Source: Erythrobacter sp.
GTDB lineage: Bacteria > Pseudomonadota > Alphaproteobacteria > Sphingomonadales > Sphingomonadaceae
DNA: 40,219 nt
Assembly: GCA_020629385.1 (NCBI GenBank)
Contig: JAHDDJ010000002.1
Span: 1 to 40,219 of the forward strand
Direction: 5' to 3'
A program made the position numbers and the translations under genes. The notes beneath the pieces are model-generated. The model saw only the letters and a program-made list of their open reading frames with translations. It was not told the origin of the DNA and searched no databases. Within the stretch, counting starts at the first letter, position 1. Each line of letters begins with the position of its first letter. This document shows positions 1 to 7,087 of this stretch, one piece after another.

Positions 1-232
1 CCTTGCCTTCCTCGGCAGGCAGCGCCTCGAAGATGTTTTCGCAGATTTTCACCAACGGCAGCGGAAAGCCAAAGCGATCCGTCACAGCTTGGGCATTATT
101 TGAATGCGTAAGGCACCCGATAAAGCAGCCCGTGTGCTCTTGCTCATTCCAATAATGGCCCGCGACGATAGCGTCAGCCTTGATGTGCTCGGCCACTTCG
201 ATTGTCAGTTGATCGTGGTTTTTGGTCAGCAT
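1..232 (-). CDS. Hypothetical phage protein, C-terminus cut by window edge
   Basis: The minus strand is open from ATG at 232-230 to base 1, giving 77 residues that begin MLTKNHDQLT and continue without a stop. It lies 5 bases downstream of the stop of the 238-522 gene and in the same direction, so both belong to one leftward operon that starts at the operator-controlled promoter at 548-576. Visible motifs are a WNEQEH stretch and two cysteines (GCFIGC), and the composition looks like a soluble protein. I do not recognise a family with certainty, and the function is unknown. Confidence 0.7.
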   Translation of the reverse strand, partial: MLTKNHDQLTIEVAEHIKADAIVAGHYWNEQEHTGCFIGCLTHSNNAQAVTDRFGFPLPLVKICENIFEALPAEEGK

Positions 233-237
233 GTGAT

Positions 238-522
238 TTACTCCGCTGCGATTGCGTGATCGTTCAGGCTCTCAAACAGAGCCAACTCATTGCGGCGCAC
301 GGCGTCCTCACCGAAGTATTTGACCGCCTCGGGACGCAGCATGATCTGACCACCAAGCTGAATGCCGTGAAGCGTGACGCCGTATTCCGTCTCATACCCA
401 CGCGACGAGCCGTCAGGGTGACACTCACGAGCGTAGGTTTCAGATGTGACCTCGTAGGAGGCGGGAATATCCTCGAAGTAGAAGTCGCTGGTTTCGGCTG
501 TGAATGTGTGGGCGTACATCAT
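238..522 (-). CDS. Hypothetical 94-aa protein, first gene of leftward operon
   Basis: Reading leftward, a GAGGA Shine-Dalgarno lies about 7 bases before the ATG at 522, and a second ATG follows at once. The protein is acidic, soluble and rich in tyrosine and glutamate, with no membrane segment or obvious catalytic motif. It is the first gene after the leftward promoter (548-576) whose spacer is the repressor operator, so it should be silent in a lysogen and expressed early in lytic growth. No family was recognised. The opposite-strand frame over the same bases looks like a shadow because it lacks a ribosome site. Confidence 0.75.
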   Translation of the reverse strand: MMYAHTFTAETSDFYFEDIPASYEVTSETYARECHPDGSSRGYETEYGVTLHGIQLGGQIMLRPEAVKYFGEDAVRRNELALFESLNDHAIAAE

Positions 523-547
523 GGGTTTGTCCTCTTTGGTTGAGGAG

Positions 548-576
548 AGATTAGTAGGGAAAAATACCTACGTCAA
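548..576 (-). promoter_or_regulatory. Leftward early promoter (PL-like) with operator in its spacer
   Basis: On the minus strand TTGACG (576-571) and TAATCT (553-548) are separated by exactly 17 bases, a good sigma-70-type promoter. The spacer is almost wholly the palindrome at 555-570, so bound repressor would block polymerase. It faces the 238-522 and 1-232 genes, with about 25 bases of leader. Confidence 0.7.
555..570. promoter_or_regulatory. Operator OL1
   Basis: The 16-bp element TAGGGAAAAATACCTA is an imperfect inverted repeat with TAGG/CCTA ends. It is repeated 30 bp further on (585-600) and again, inverted, in the rightward promoter at 1091-1106. The most likely ligand is the XRE repressor encoded at 720-1067, which is an inference from position. 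Confidence 0.7.
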
Positions 577-584
577 CACAAAAA

Positions 585-600
585 TAGGGAAAAATACCGA
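585..600. promoter_or_regulatory. Operator OL2
   Basis: TAGGGAAAAATACCGA matches OL1 at 15 of 16 positions. Its centre is 30 bp, about three helical turns, from that of OL1, a spacing that suits cooperative binding of two repressor dimers on one DNA face. It lies just upstream of the -35 box of the leftward promoter. Confidence 0.65.
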
Positions 601-719
601 AACAGTGATTTTCCTTGCCGCTCGCGCTGTGCGAGTTAGGGTTTATATCGTTGTAATCGGGGTTTGTGTTTTGATCGAACTAAGAAATGCGCTGGCGCGC
701 GTGGTTGTCGAAGATGACG

Positions 720-1067
720 CTAATCGGAGGCAATGCCTTTTGCGGCAGATAGTAGAAAGCGGCGCTCATCTTCTGTTAGCTGAGTGTATAGATCAAGTAT
801 TTCCGAGCGAACTGAATCGCGTCCAGCGCCCATAAAGTCTTCTATTGTGGTGCCTAAAGCCTTGCAAATCTTCATGGCTGTATCCATGCGCGGGTTTTTG
901 GCCTTGCCGGAAAGAAGCTGGCGAATAGTGCTATTGTCTAGCCCGGCGTCTCGGGCAAGACCCGCCTCTGTTAGATCGGGATTGGCATCTATTGCCTCCC
1001 TTAGCCGCATCGCAAATGTACGTTCATCCATGTAGATTTTATCGCTGAAATCTAAAATATCGGCCAT
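720..1067 (-). CDS. XRE-family transcriptional repressor (CI-like)
   Basis: This 115-residue protein has a helix-turn-helix at about residues 33-55: LARDAGLDNSTIRQLLSGK, followed by KNPRMDTAMKICKALG, typical of the XRE/Cro fold. The C-terminal 35 residues (ILDLYTQLTEDERRFLLSA) probably form a short oligomerisation helix. There is no S24 peptidase domain, so induction cannot be by LexA-like self-cleavage. It is divergent from the small HTH gene at 1117 and sits between two sets of TAGGGA palindromes that I take to be its operators. There is no clear Shine-Dalgarno before the start at 1067. The role as master lysogeny repressor is inferred from position and fold. Confidence 0.85.
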   Translation of the reverse strand: MADILDFSDKIYMDERTFAMRLREAIDANPDLTEAGLARDAGLDNSTIRQLLSGKAKNPRMDTAMKICKALGTTIEDFMGAGRDSVRSEILDLYTQLTEDERRFLLSAAKGIASD

Positions 1068-1081
1068 GGGGAAATTTTCCG

Positions 1082-1110
1082 TTGCAATGGTAGGGATTTT
1101 TCCCTACCAT
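1082..1110 (+). promoter_or_regulatory. Rightward promoter (PR-like) with embedded operator
   Basis: TTGCAA (1082-1087) and TACCAT (1105-1110) are spaced by exactly 17 bases. Bases 1087-1110 form a perfect inverted repeat with 10-base arms (ATGGTAGGGA and its complement) around TTTT. Its core TAGGGATTTTTCCCTA (1091-1106) is the same operator as OL1/OL2 in inverted orientation. The expected transcription start is about 1117, which is the ATG of the next gene. Confidence 0.75.
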
Positions 1111-1116
1111 GCTGGT

Positions 1117-1332
1117 ATGGAAAAGCTATGTGAAGAAATTGAGGCTTACGCCGAGGCGCACAACCTTACGCCTGCAACCGTTGTGAGGTATGCCGTTGGG
1201 GCAAACGCCGAAACCTGGGGGCGCTGGCTCAAGGGTGATAGCGCTTGCTCGATCAAGACGGCAAATCGGGTTCGTAGGTATCTCAAGGGCCAATCTCCTA
1301 AGTACGCTCCGAAGTCACGCGAGGCTGCGTGA
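1117..1332 (+). CDS. Small Cro-like helix-turn-helix protein, probably leaderless
   Basis: The protein has 71 residues from ATG 1117. The stretch LTPATVVRYAVGANAETWGRWLKGD followed by SIKTANRVRRYL resembles the compact HTH proteins often found opposite phage repressors, here with a basic tail. The longer frame starting at 1066 would run through the promoter and operator and is rejected. No Shine-Dalgarno precedes the ATG, and the predicted transcription start coincides with it, so the mRNA may be leaderless. The position suggests an antirepressor-like Cro function that acts on the same palindromes. Confidence 0.7.
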   Translation: MEKLCEEIEAYAEAHNLTPATVVRYAVGANAETWGRWLKGDSACSIKTANRVRRYLKGQSPKYAPKSREAA

Positions 1333-1339
1333 TGCTTCG

Positions 1340-1370
1340 TTTAGTATTAGGTAAAATTACCCACCATTAT
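1340..1370 (+). promoter_or_regulatory. Probable second rightward promoter with degenerate operator
   Basis: TAGGTAAAATTACCCA (1348-1363) matches OL1 at 13 of 16 positions and contains the perfect dyad GGTAA-AA-TTACC (1350-1361). It lies between a weak -35 (TTAGTA, 1341-1346) and a CATTAT -10 (1365-1370). Transcription from here would feed the early operon that starts at 1379 or 1412. Confidence 0.5.
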
Positions 1371-1411
1371 CAAGTCTTATGCTGGAAACAATGTGTTTCA
1401 GGGTGCCCATC

Positions 1412-1822
1412 ATGACCTCCCCACAGAACACGGCGTCCTCCCGCGCCGTAGCGCCCGTCATTCCTTCCCAAGATATCCCCATGACGGGCGCACCTATCCC
1501 GGCGGCTGGGTTAAGCCGTGAGTACCTGTCTGCCTCACAAGCTGGTGTCATTGCACCAGTGGAAAGTGCTGTGTCCGTTCCCAAGCACTGCGAGGCAACT
1601 ACCCCGGCGTCGGGTGGCGTCGGGGGATTTTTTGACGGGTTAGAGGCTTTCACAAACGCGCTGATAGGGCTGGCCGTGTCGTGGTCGGCAACCTTCTGGC
1701 TTTTGCCCCTATGGGGGCTGCATCCGAGCGCGGGTCAATCCGCCGGGATCACCGCAATGTTTTTCTGCGTTTCGTTTGGCCGGTCCTACGCGCTGCGCCG
1801 CATCTTTCGGAGGCTTGCATGA
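1412..1822 (+). CDS. DUF7220-like phage membrane protein
   Basis: The protein has 136 residues from ATG 1412, preceded by AGGGTG at 6 bases. A start at ATG 1379, eight bases after a possible -10 box, would add 11 residues and is a leaderless alternative. The first 75 residues are low-complexity (Ala, Pro, Ser, Thr). The C-terminal 60 carry two hydrophobic helices separated by PLWGLHPSAGQ and end in SYALRRIFRRLA, the pattern of the small two-TM DUF7220-type phage proteins. The gene overlaps the methyltransferase by ATGA, so it is the first gene of the early operon. Its role is unknown. Confidence 0.65.
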   Translation: MTSPQNTASSRAVAPVIPSQDIPMTGAPIPAAGLSREYLSASQAGVIAPVESAVSVPKHCEATTPASGGVGGFFDGLEAFTNALIGLAVSWSATFWLLPLWGLHPSAGQSAGITAMFFCVSFGRSYALRRIFRRLA

Positions 1823-2505
1823 CATACGTTCGCAAAGAGGTGATCGGAGACCAGACGCTGTATCTGGGGGATTGCCTGCAGGTGATGCCAGCGCTTGGTG
1901 AAGTGGATGCCGTTGTCACTGATCCGCCGTATGGGATGTCATTTCAGAGCAACCACAGGGCCGTATCGCATCGGAACATTGCAAATGACGGTTCAACTGA
2001 ATTGCTGTCATGGGCCTGTCGGATCAAGCCGGATCATTCCGCATACGTTTGGATGCGCTGGGATAATTTGGCTGATGTTCCAATGCCCCGAAGCCTAATC
2101 ACGTGGGTTAAAAACAATCACTCAATGGGCGACCTCGAGCATGAGCATGGGCGAAAAACAGAGGTGTGCGGTTTCTATAAAGGCCCAAACCATTTCTTCC
2201 CCCAAAAACGCCCCTGCGACGTGATTACTGCGCCGAGAACCGGCAATGAGCATCACCCCACTGAAAAGCCAGTCACTCTCATGCATCAGGTCGTCGCGTG
2301 GACAGCAGGCGTAGTGGTTGACCCCTTCATGGGCAGCGGCACCACCCTAGTTGCCTGCGCCAAGATGGGCCGCAAGGGCATCGGGATCGAGCTGGACCCG
2401 GAATACTTTGACATAGCGTGCGAAAGAGTTCGGGACGCCTACCGCCAGCCCGATATGTTTGTGACCGCGCCCACCCCTGCACCAAAGCAGGAGACGTTCC
2501 TATGA
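1819..2505 (+). CDS. Orphan DNA methyltransferase, beta class (N6-adenine or N4-cytosine)
   Basis: The protein has 228 residues, starting at ATG 1819 after a GGAGG five bases upstream. Catalytic motif IV DPPYGM lies at residues 35-40. The HPTEKP block is at 146-151, and the AdoMet-binding motif I region DPFMGSGTT is at 168-176, followed by GIELDPEYFDIACERV. The order IV before I defines the beta class (MboII type). No restriction partner lies nearby, so the enzyme probably protects phage DNA or alters regulation by methylating a short host-like site. The DPPY sequence favours adenine-N6, but N4-cytosine cannot be excluded. Confidence 0.9.
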   Translation: MTYVRKEVIGDQTLYLGDCLQVMPALGEVDAVVTDPPYGMSFQSNHRAVSHRNIANDGSTELLSWACRIKPDHSAYVWMRWDNLADVPMPRSLITWVKNNHSMGDLEHEHGRKTEVCGFYKGPNHFFPQKRPCDVITAPRTGNEHHPTEKPVTLMHQVVAWTAGVVVDPFMGSGTTLVACAKMGRKGIGIELDPEYFDIACERVRDAYRQPDMFVTAPTPAPKQETFL

Positions 2506-2687
2506 ACATGCAATCTCCCATTCTATCAACCTCAAATCTCTGCCCCCTCACACAGCGCAGAGAAGCCCTCAGCGCCCGTTACAACGCCCTTAAGGCTCAG
2601 AACCGCCACAAGGCCGCAGAGCGCGTCTATGTGCGCCTCTGTGACGTTACAACGGATTTACTGCGGGAGGGGCTTGGGAATGGCTGA
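2502..2687 (+). CDS. Small hypothetical early protein
   Basis: A 61-residue frame overlaps the methyltransferase by ATGA and the RusA-like gene by 8 bases. The central part, LTQRREALSARYNALKAQNRHKAAERVYVRLCDVTTDLLR, is a charged amphipathic helix, so a coiled-coil adaptor is likely. No known family was recognised. The overlaps on both sides argue that it is translated. Confidence 0.6.
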   Translation: MNMQSPILSTSNLCPLTQRREALSARYNALKAQNRHKAAERVYVRLCDVTTDLLREGLGNG

Positions 2688-3069
2688 ACACATCCGCCTG
2701 CCGTGGCCTGACAAAGACCTTTCCCCGAATGCCCGGGTGCATTGGTCACGTCTTAGCAAGAAAAAGGCAGAGGCGAAAACCACCGCTTGGGCCATCTGTC
2801 GCGAGGCTGGTCTGGACAAGATGGAAGGGCGCGTTCACCTCACCATTGCGTTCTGTCAGCCTGACAACCGGCGGCGGGATATGGACAACCTCATAGCCTC
2901 TATGAAGGCCAGCATTGACGGCATTTCTAGGGCTATCGGCGTCGATGATCGACACTTTGGCTACACGTTTGCATGGGGTAAAAACATACCCGGCGGGGCG
3001 GTCAAAGTCGCCATTTCTCAGGTGCCAGAACTGCTTGGTGATGTGCCGTTTATGGGGGTCGGTTCGTGA
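2680..3069 (+). CDS. RusA-like Holliday-junction resolvase
   Basis: The protein has 129 residues with a GGGAGG Shine-Dalgarno 9 bases upstream of ATG 2680. The RusA signature is visible at residues 64-81: RRRDMDNLIASMKASIDG, with the metal-binding acidic residues D67, D69 and D80 and the conserved K76. The N-terminus LPWPDKDLSPNARVHW fits the family. The enzyme would cut four-way junctions formed during replication or recombination, which matches the neighbouring ERF, YqaJ and NinB genes. Length is close to the usual 120 residues. Confidence 0.8.
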   Translation: MAEHIRLPWPDKDLSPNARVHWSRLSKKKAEAKTTAWAICREAGLDKMEGRVHLTIAFCQPDNRRRDMDNLIASMKASIDGISRAIGVDDRHFGYTFAWGKNIPGGAVKVAISQVPELLGDVPFMGVGS

Positions 3070-3341
3070 TGCCAGCGCCAAGAATTATTCCGCTCGACAG
3101 TGAGTTCAAATCTCGCTGGTACACCCAGACCATTGCAACAATGGCAGCTCACTATGGTGTTGGAAATACAGCGATTTTTAACGCCGCGAAGCGGATGGGG
3201 CTACCCGGAAAATTGCACATTAAGTACCAAATTCGCTTGGATCGCGAACGTCAAAATGGTACAAAAGAAACGAGCCACGAAGGGACGGCAATCCCACTCG
3301 CGGCTCTGACATCAAACGACCTGAACGAGAGGTACGTGTAA
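3069..3341 (+). CDS. Small helix-turn-helix protein
   Basis: The protein has 90 residues. ATG 3069 overlaps the preceding stop (TGATG), and a GTG three bases earlier is an alternative. Residues about 17-42, WYTQTIATMAAHYGVGNTAI followed by FNAAKRMGLP, form an HTH of the kind used for sequence-specific binding. The tail is polar. It may be a regulator of replication genes or a terminase-like or GcrA-like DNA-binding protein; the sequence does not settle this. Confidence 0.55.
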   Translation: MPAPRIIPLDSEFKSRWYTQTIATMAAHYGVGNTAIFNAAKRMGLPGKLHIKYQIRLDRERQNGTKETSHEGTAIPLAALTSNDLNERYV

Positions 3342-3416
3342 TGCTGTTGATCAGCAATATAGGGATTCTGTATCCCAATTCAATCCAGAACATTTGCGTT
3401 CTCATGGTGGCTTGCC

Positions 3417-3908
3417 ATGGGTGACTTTATGGACAGCAAAGAAGCTGAGCTGCGGCGATCTGTGCGGCAGAGCATTAGGTCTGGTCCGTTCACCAAGGGT
3501 GAGAGGGACGTCACCTTGGCGTTTTTCAATCACTGGTTCCAGAACCGGCGCTCGGGCATTGGTTTTGTTCACCCCGGCAGGAATAAGCTTGCCAAGCGGG
3601 CTGACACGTCGATCAAAACAGTCACTAGAACCTTGGAAAAGCTGAGGCTTCACGGCGTAATTATTGCGAAAAGCAATGACTTAGGCGGGGGGCGTAGAGC
3701 GACAAGATATGCCGTTAGCTTGGCTCATCTGTACGATCTTTGCGGTAAGTCTAAGCGGGACATTTGTCCCGCTGTAAACCGGGACATTTCCTTAAACCGT
3801 GGGACAAATGTCCCGTTAAAAAGCGGGACAAAATGTCCCACGGATAAAGGTAATATCATCAACCTTTCCAGCCATGAAAAAACATCGGCGTCAGGCGGTG
3901 CCGCATGA
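3417..3908 (+). CDS. Replication initiator-like winged-HTH protein with internal iterons
   Basis: The protein has 163 residues. Residues about 25-90 look like a winged helix: FTKGERDVTLAFFNHWF, then HPGRNKLAKRADTSIKTVTRTLEKLRLHG, then GGGRRATRYAV. The C-terminal third is polar and its codons carry four GGGACA iterons (3754-3842), as in lambda O where the origin lies inside the initiator gene. The next gene is a helicase and the one after it a primase. I therefore infer that this protein binds the iterons and starts phage replication. It could instead be a regulator. The upstream stretch 3342-3416 holds a TGCTG-N5-CAGCA dyad and a GGGAT-N5-ATCCC dyad but no convincing promoter. Confidence 0.65.
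   Translation: MGDFMDSKEAELRRSVRQSIRSGPFTKGERDVTLAFFNHWFQNRRSGIGFVHPGRNKLAKRADTSIKTVTRTLEKLRLHGVIIAKSNDLGGGRRATRYAVSLAHLYDLCGKSKRDICPAVNRDISLNRGTNVPLKSGTKCPTDKGNIINLSSHEKTSASGGAA
3754..3842. repeat. GGGACA iterons, candidate replication origin
   Basis: Four GGGACA-based units start at 3757, 3781, 3801 and 3825, with steps of 24, 20 and 24 bases, about two helical turns. Unit 1 (3754-3773) is a perfect 20-bp palindrome, AGCGGGACA-TT-TGTCCCGCT. Unit 2 is a half-site (GGGACATTT). Unit 3 (3801-3814) is GGGACA-AA-TGTCCC, and unit 4 (3825-3839) is GGGACA-AAA-TGTCCC. All lie inside the initiator-like gene. Confidence 0.75.
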
Positions 3909-5398
3909 AGGATATGTTTGAAAGCCCAGCCAAGAAAGAATTACGGCCATATCAGGCACGTGCCATCGCTTCGTTGAAATCCTCAATATTGGCTGGCAAT
4001 CGTCGGGTTGTGCTGGCGCTGCCGACTGGTGCTGGCAAGACGTTGATCGGTTCTCACATCGTGGCTGGGGCGTTGGCCAAGGGCGGCAAGGTTACGTTCT
4101 GTGCGCCGATGATCAGCCTTATTGACCAGACGGTTGATGCCTTCGAGGCTGAGGGCATTGACGACATCGGGGTTATTCAGGCCAGCCATGCGAGGACGCG
4201 GGCTAGCGCTGCGGTGCAGGTGGCTAGCGTTCAAACCCTCGTGCGGCGCGAGGCCATGCCCGCCGCGTCGGTCGTGATCGTGGATGAGTGCCACGTGTTC
4301 AGTCAGGCCGTTGTTGACTGGATGGCCGCTGAGCCGGATTTGATCTTTGTTGGCTTGAGCGCAACGCCGGGGCGTTCTGGCATGGCCACCGAGTGGGATG
4401 ATTTGGTTGTTGGCACGACGACCCGCGAGTTGATGGACTTGGGGTTTCTCTCGCAGTTCACCGTTTACGCGCCAACCGAACCAGACCTGTCTGGCGTCAA
4501 GATCGTTGCGGGCGATTACCAAGCGAAGGGCGCTGCCGAGGTCATGGAGGATCGCGGCTTGGTTGGTGACATTCTGCAAAACTACGTGCTGCACGGCGAG
4601 GGCAGACCGACGCTCGGCTTTGCTGTCAACGTGGCGCACGCAAAGCGTATGGCGGATGAGTTTACCACGGCAGGTATCCCCTCGGCATATGTGGAGGCTC
4701 GCACCGACACGCTGGAACGTCAGGCCCTTCAAGACCAGTTTCGGCGCGGTGATTTGCAAGTGATCTGGTCTGTGCGAACAATGACCACAGGTGTTGATTT
4801 GCCGGTTTCGGGGATCATTGACGCGGCCCCTACTCGGTCTGCGATGTTGCACCAACAAAAGATTGGACGGGGCTTGCGGGTTAATCCTGGCACCGAGGAT
4901 TTGAAAATCTGGGATCATGCCGGAAACACTCTGCGGCTTGGTTTTGTAGATGATCTGGATTGGTCAGAACTAAAGCGCGGTACTCGCGAAATCAAAGAGC
5001 GCGAGGCGTCAGAGCCACTTCCCAAAAAGTGCCAAGACTGCGCCAACGTCATGCCGCCCAAAACCAAGGAGTGTCCAATCTGCGGCGCCGCTCAAAAGCC
5101 ACCAGCGGGTTGGGTGGAGACCGAGGACGGTGAGCTAGTCGCCATCAATAGAAAGGTTAAGGGCAAGGAATACACGGGCGAGGAAAAAAAGGTCTGGTAT
5201 CAGGCCCTCGTCTCAATTGCTCGTGAGCGTGGATATTCGGACGGTTGGGCGTTTCACAAGTTTCGTGAAAAGTTCGGTGTTGGTCCATCGTCTGCAAAGG
5301 TGGCCGGTCCAGTTCCAGCACAAGTCCGAAGCTGGGTGAAATCACGGCAGATTGCCTACGCAAAGGCTAAGGCGCGGGGTGATGCACATGCTTCCTGA
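3905..5398 (+). CDS. SF2 DEAD/DEAH-type helicase with C-terminal zinc ribbon
   Basis: The protein has 497 residues and starts by ATGA overlap with the initiator-like gene. Walker A PTGAGKT is at 40-46, motif II DECH at 127-130, motif III SATP at 152-155 and motif VI QQKIGRGLR at 317-325. A four-cysteine zinc ribbon follows (C376, C379, C390, C393), then a basic tail. It is an ATP-dependent translocase of the UvrB/RecG-like SF2 group common in phage replication modules. Placement between initiator and primase suggests it opens or remodels DNA at the origin or at forks. The order of domains and the length are normal, and nothing looks broken. Confidence 0.88.
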   Translation: MKDMFESPAKKELRPYQARAIASLKSSILAGNRRVVLALPTGAGKTLIGSHIVAGALAKGGKVTFCAPMISLIDQTVDAFEAEGIDDIGVIQASHARTRASAAVQVASVQTLVRREAMPAASVVIVDECHVFSQAVVDWMAAEPDLIFVGLSATPGRSGMATEWDDLVVGTTTRELMDLGFLSQFTVYAPTEPDLSGVKIVAGDYQAKGAAEVMEDRGLVGDILQNYVLHGEGRPTLGFAVNVAHAKRMADEFTTAGIPSAYVEARTDTLERQALQDQFRRGDLQVIWSVRTMTTGVDLPVSGIIDAAPTRSAMLHQQKIGRGLRVNPGTEDLKIWDHAGNTLRLGFVDDLDWSELKRGTREIKEREASEPLPKKCQDCANVMPPKTKECPICGAAQKPPAGWVETEDGELVAINRKVKGKEYTGEEKKVWYQALVSIARERGYSDGWAFHKFREKFGVGPSSAKVAGPVPAQVRSWVKSRQIAYAKAKARGDAHAS

Positions 5399-6347
5399 CA
5401 TTCACGAGGCAAGCCAAGGGCGTTGGCGCGGCATCCTCTCACAGTTTGGGATGAGCCAGAAAGAATTGAGCGGCAAGCATGGGCCATGCCCAATGTGTGG
5501 TGGTGTTGACCGCTTTCGGTTTGATGACAAGGGCGGGCGGGGAACTTGGTTCTGCAACTCTTGTGGAGCTGGTTCTGGTGTAGATCTGGTTATGAAGCTG
5601 AAAGGCTGGCAGTTTAAAGACGCCGTTACGCACATTCGGCCATTGGTTGGGCTGGCGCAAGCTGAGGCTCCCAAGTCTGGAATGTCGGAGGATGACAAAC
5701 GGCAATTCCGGGTCAATCTCTGGAATGAAAGCAGGCCCATTGAGCAGGGCGACTATGCCCACCGCTACTTTGCTGCGCGGGGTATCGATCAGAATGTGTA
5801 TCCACCCAGTTTGAGGTTCTGCAAGTCAGCTCGGTATTCTGCCAGCAAGTCGTTTCCCGCAATCATTGCGGCAATACAGGACGCAGACGGCAAAGCTGTT
5901 TCGCTTCACAGGACGTTTTTGCAGGACGGTGAAAAAGCGCCTGTTGATAACCCGAGAATGGTCACACCGGGATCAATTCCAAACGGTAGCGCTGTGAGGT
6001 TGGCAAAGGCTGGTTCGGTCCTTGGAATTGCTGAGGGGATCGAAACGGCAATGGCTGCCGGTGATCGGTTCAACGTTCCAACATGGGCAGCGATCAATGC
6101 GGGCCTCTTGGCCGAGTGGGAGCCACCTCATGGCGTCACAGAGGTGGTAATTTTTGGCGACAACGATGCGGGCTATGCGGGGCAGGCGGCAGCTTTCGCT
6201 CTAGCTAGAAGGATGGCCCGCAAGAAAATCCAAGCAACAGTTCACATCCCGCCACTAGTCGGAACCGATTGGGCAGATGTGAAAAAGGCCGACGAGGATG
6301 CCACCTCGCCAGCCACAACCATGGCCGAAGGAGGGCCACAATCATGA
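5388..6347 (+). CDS. Phage primase with zinc ribbon and Toprim domain
   Basis: The protein has 319 residues from ATG 5388; ATG 5382 is also possible, and both overlap the helicase end. The N-terminal zinc ribbon has C34, C37, C56 and C59 in the form CPMCGG ... WFCNSCGAGSG. The Toprim fold shows GIAEGIETAMAAG (acidic E216 and E219) and VVIFGDNDAGYAG (D258, D260). This is the P4/T7-like primase layout. The protein makes RNA primers for replication with the helicase just upstream. There is no helicase domain in the same chain, in contrast to T7 gp4. Confidence 0.85.
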   Translation: MLPDIHEASQGRWRGILSQFGMSQKELSGKHGPCPMCGGVDRFRFDDKGGRGTWFCNSCGAGSGVDLVMKLKGWQFKDAVTHIRPLVGLAQAEAPKSGMSEDDKRQFRVNLWNESRPIEQGDYAHRYFAARGIDQNVYPPSLRFCKSARYSASKSFPAIIAAIQDADGKAVSLHRTFLQDGEKAPVDNPRMVTPGSIPNGSAVRLAKAGSVLGIAEGIETAMAAGDRFNVPTWAAINAGLLAEWEPPHGVTEVVIFGDNDAGYAGQAAAFALARRMARKKIQATVHIPPLVGTDWADVKKADEDATSPATTMAEGGPQS

Positions 6348-7087
6348 ATGAAGTAACAAAAATCACAGCCAACACTCAAGCGGACGTTATCGCAAACGAT
6401 CCGATGGTGGATATGATTGAACGGGTCGCAATGAACCCTGACCTGCCCATGGAGCGTGTTACGGCGCTAATGGACATGCGCGAACGGCAGATGAACAAAG
6501 AGGCAGAGCAGGTTTTCAACCAAGCCTTCGCCGCAGCGATGGCCGAAATGCCAGACGTACCCCGCTCGGGAAACAACACGCACCTGAAAAACAAATACTC
6601 CACGTTAGACGATTTGATCAGGACGGTTCGTCCTGTTTTGTCGCGGCACGGGTTGTCTCTCAATTGGCAGGCCAACATTGAAAGCGATGTTATCCACGTC
6701 AGGGCGATTGTTCGCCATGCACAAGGTCACAGCATTAGCACCGATTTGAGTGGACCAAGGGACACAGGCAAGGCGATGAATGCGCTGCAAGCCAGCGGCT
6801 CAACCGAAACCTATCTCAAGCGCTATACCGGTTTTGGCATTCTTGGCCTTTCGTCGGGTGATGAAGTTGATGACGACGCACAAACAGCGTCCGCAAAGGG
6901 CCTAACTGCGCAGCAATTTAAGGTTCTGAGCGATCTGATCACTGAGACCAAAACCGACGAGGCGACGTTTCACAAAGCATTTGGCTGGAAGGGTGACGGT
7001 ATCCCAGATCTGACTAACTTCCCAGTTGAGAAATTTGATCAGGCGGTTTCGATGCTTGAGAAAAAGAAGGCTAAAGTCGATGCGTGA
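6344..7087 (+). CDS. ERF-family single-strand annealing protein
   Basis: The protein has 247 residues from ATG 6344 (ATGA overlap with the primase). The ERF core covers about residues 45-190: FNQAFAAAMAEMP, KYSTLDDLIRTVRPVLSRHGLSL, GKAMNALQASGSTETYLKRY and FGILGLSSGDEVDDDA. ERF proteins form rings on single-stranded DNA and anneal complementary strands, and they work with a 5'-3' exonuclease, here the next gene. A short C-terminal domain of about 60 residues follows. The pair would circularise or recombine phage DNA. Confidence 0.88.
   Translation: MNEVTKITANTQADVIANDPMVDMIERVAMNPDLPMERVTALMDMRERQMNKEAEQVFNQAFAAAMAEMPDVPRSGNNTHLKNKYSTLDDLIRTVRPVLSRHGLSLNWQANIESDVIHVRAIVRHAQGHSISTDLSGPRDTGKAMNALQASGSTETYLKRYTGFGILGLSSGDEVDDDAQTASAKGLTAQQFKVLSDLITETKTDEATFHKAFGWKGDGIPDLTNFPVEKFDQAVSMLEKKKAKVDA

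Noticed and set aside
202-835. Two plus-strand frames over the left minus genes and operators
   Set aside because: They run through the leftward promoter and operators and lack ribosome sites; the minus-strand genes are better supported.
1357-1653. Minus-strand 98-codon frame opposite the DUF7220-like gene
   Set aside because: No ribosome site, and it would be transcribed towards the cro-like gene; the plus-strand protein has a recognisable membrane pattern.
3342-3416. GGGAT-N5-ATCCC dyad as a fifth repressor operator
   Set aside because: The half-sites resemble the operator but are two bases further apart, so it is not counted.
3983-4918. Minus-strand 311-codon open frame
   Set aside because: It lies wholly within the helicase gene, has no ribosome site and has a composition typical of a shadow frame rich in His and Arg.
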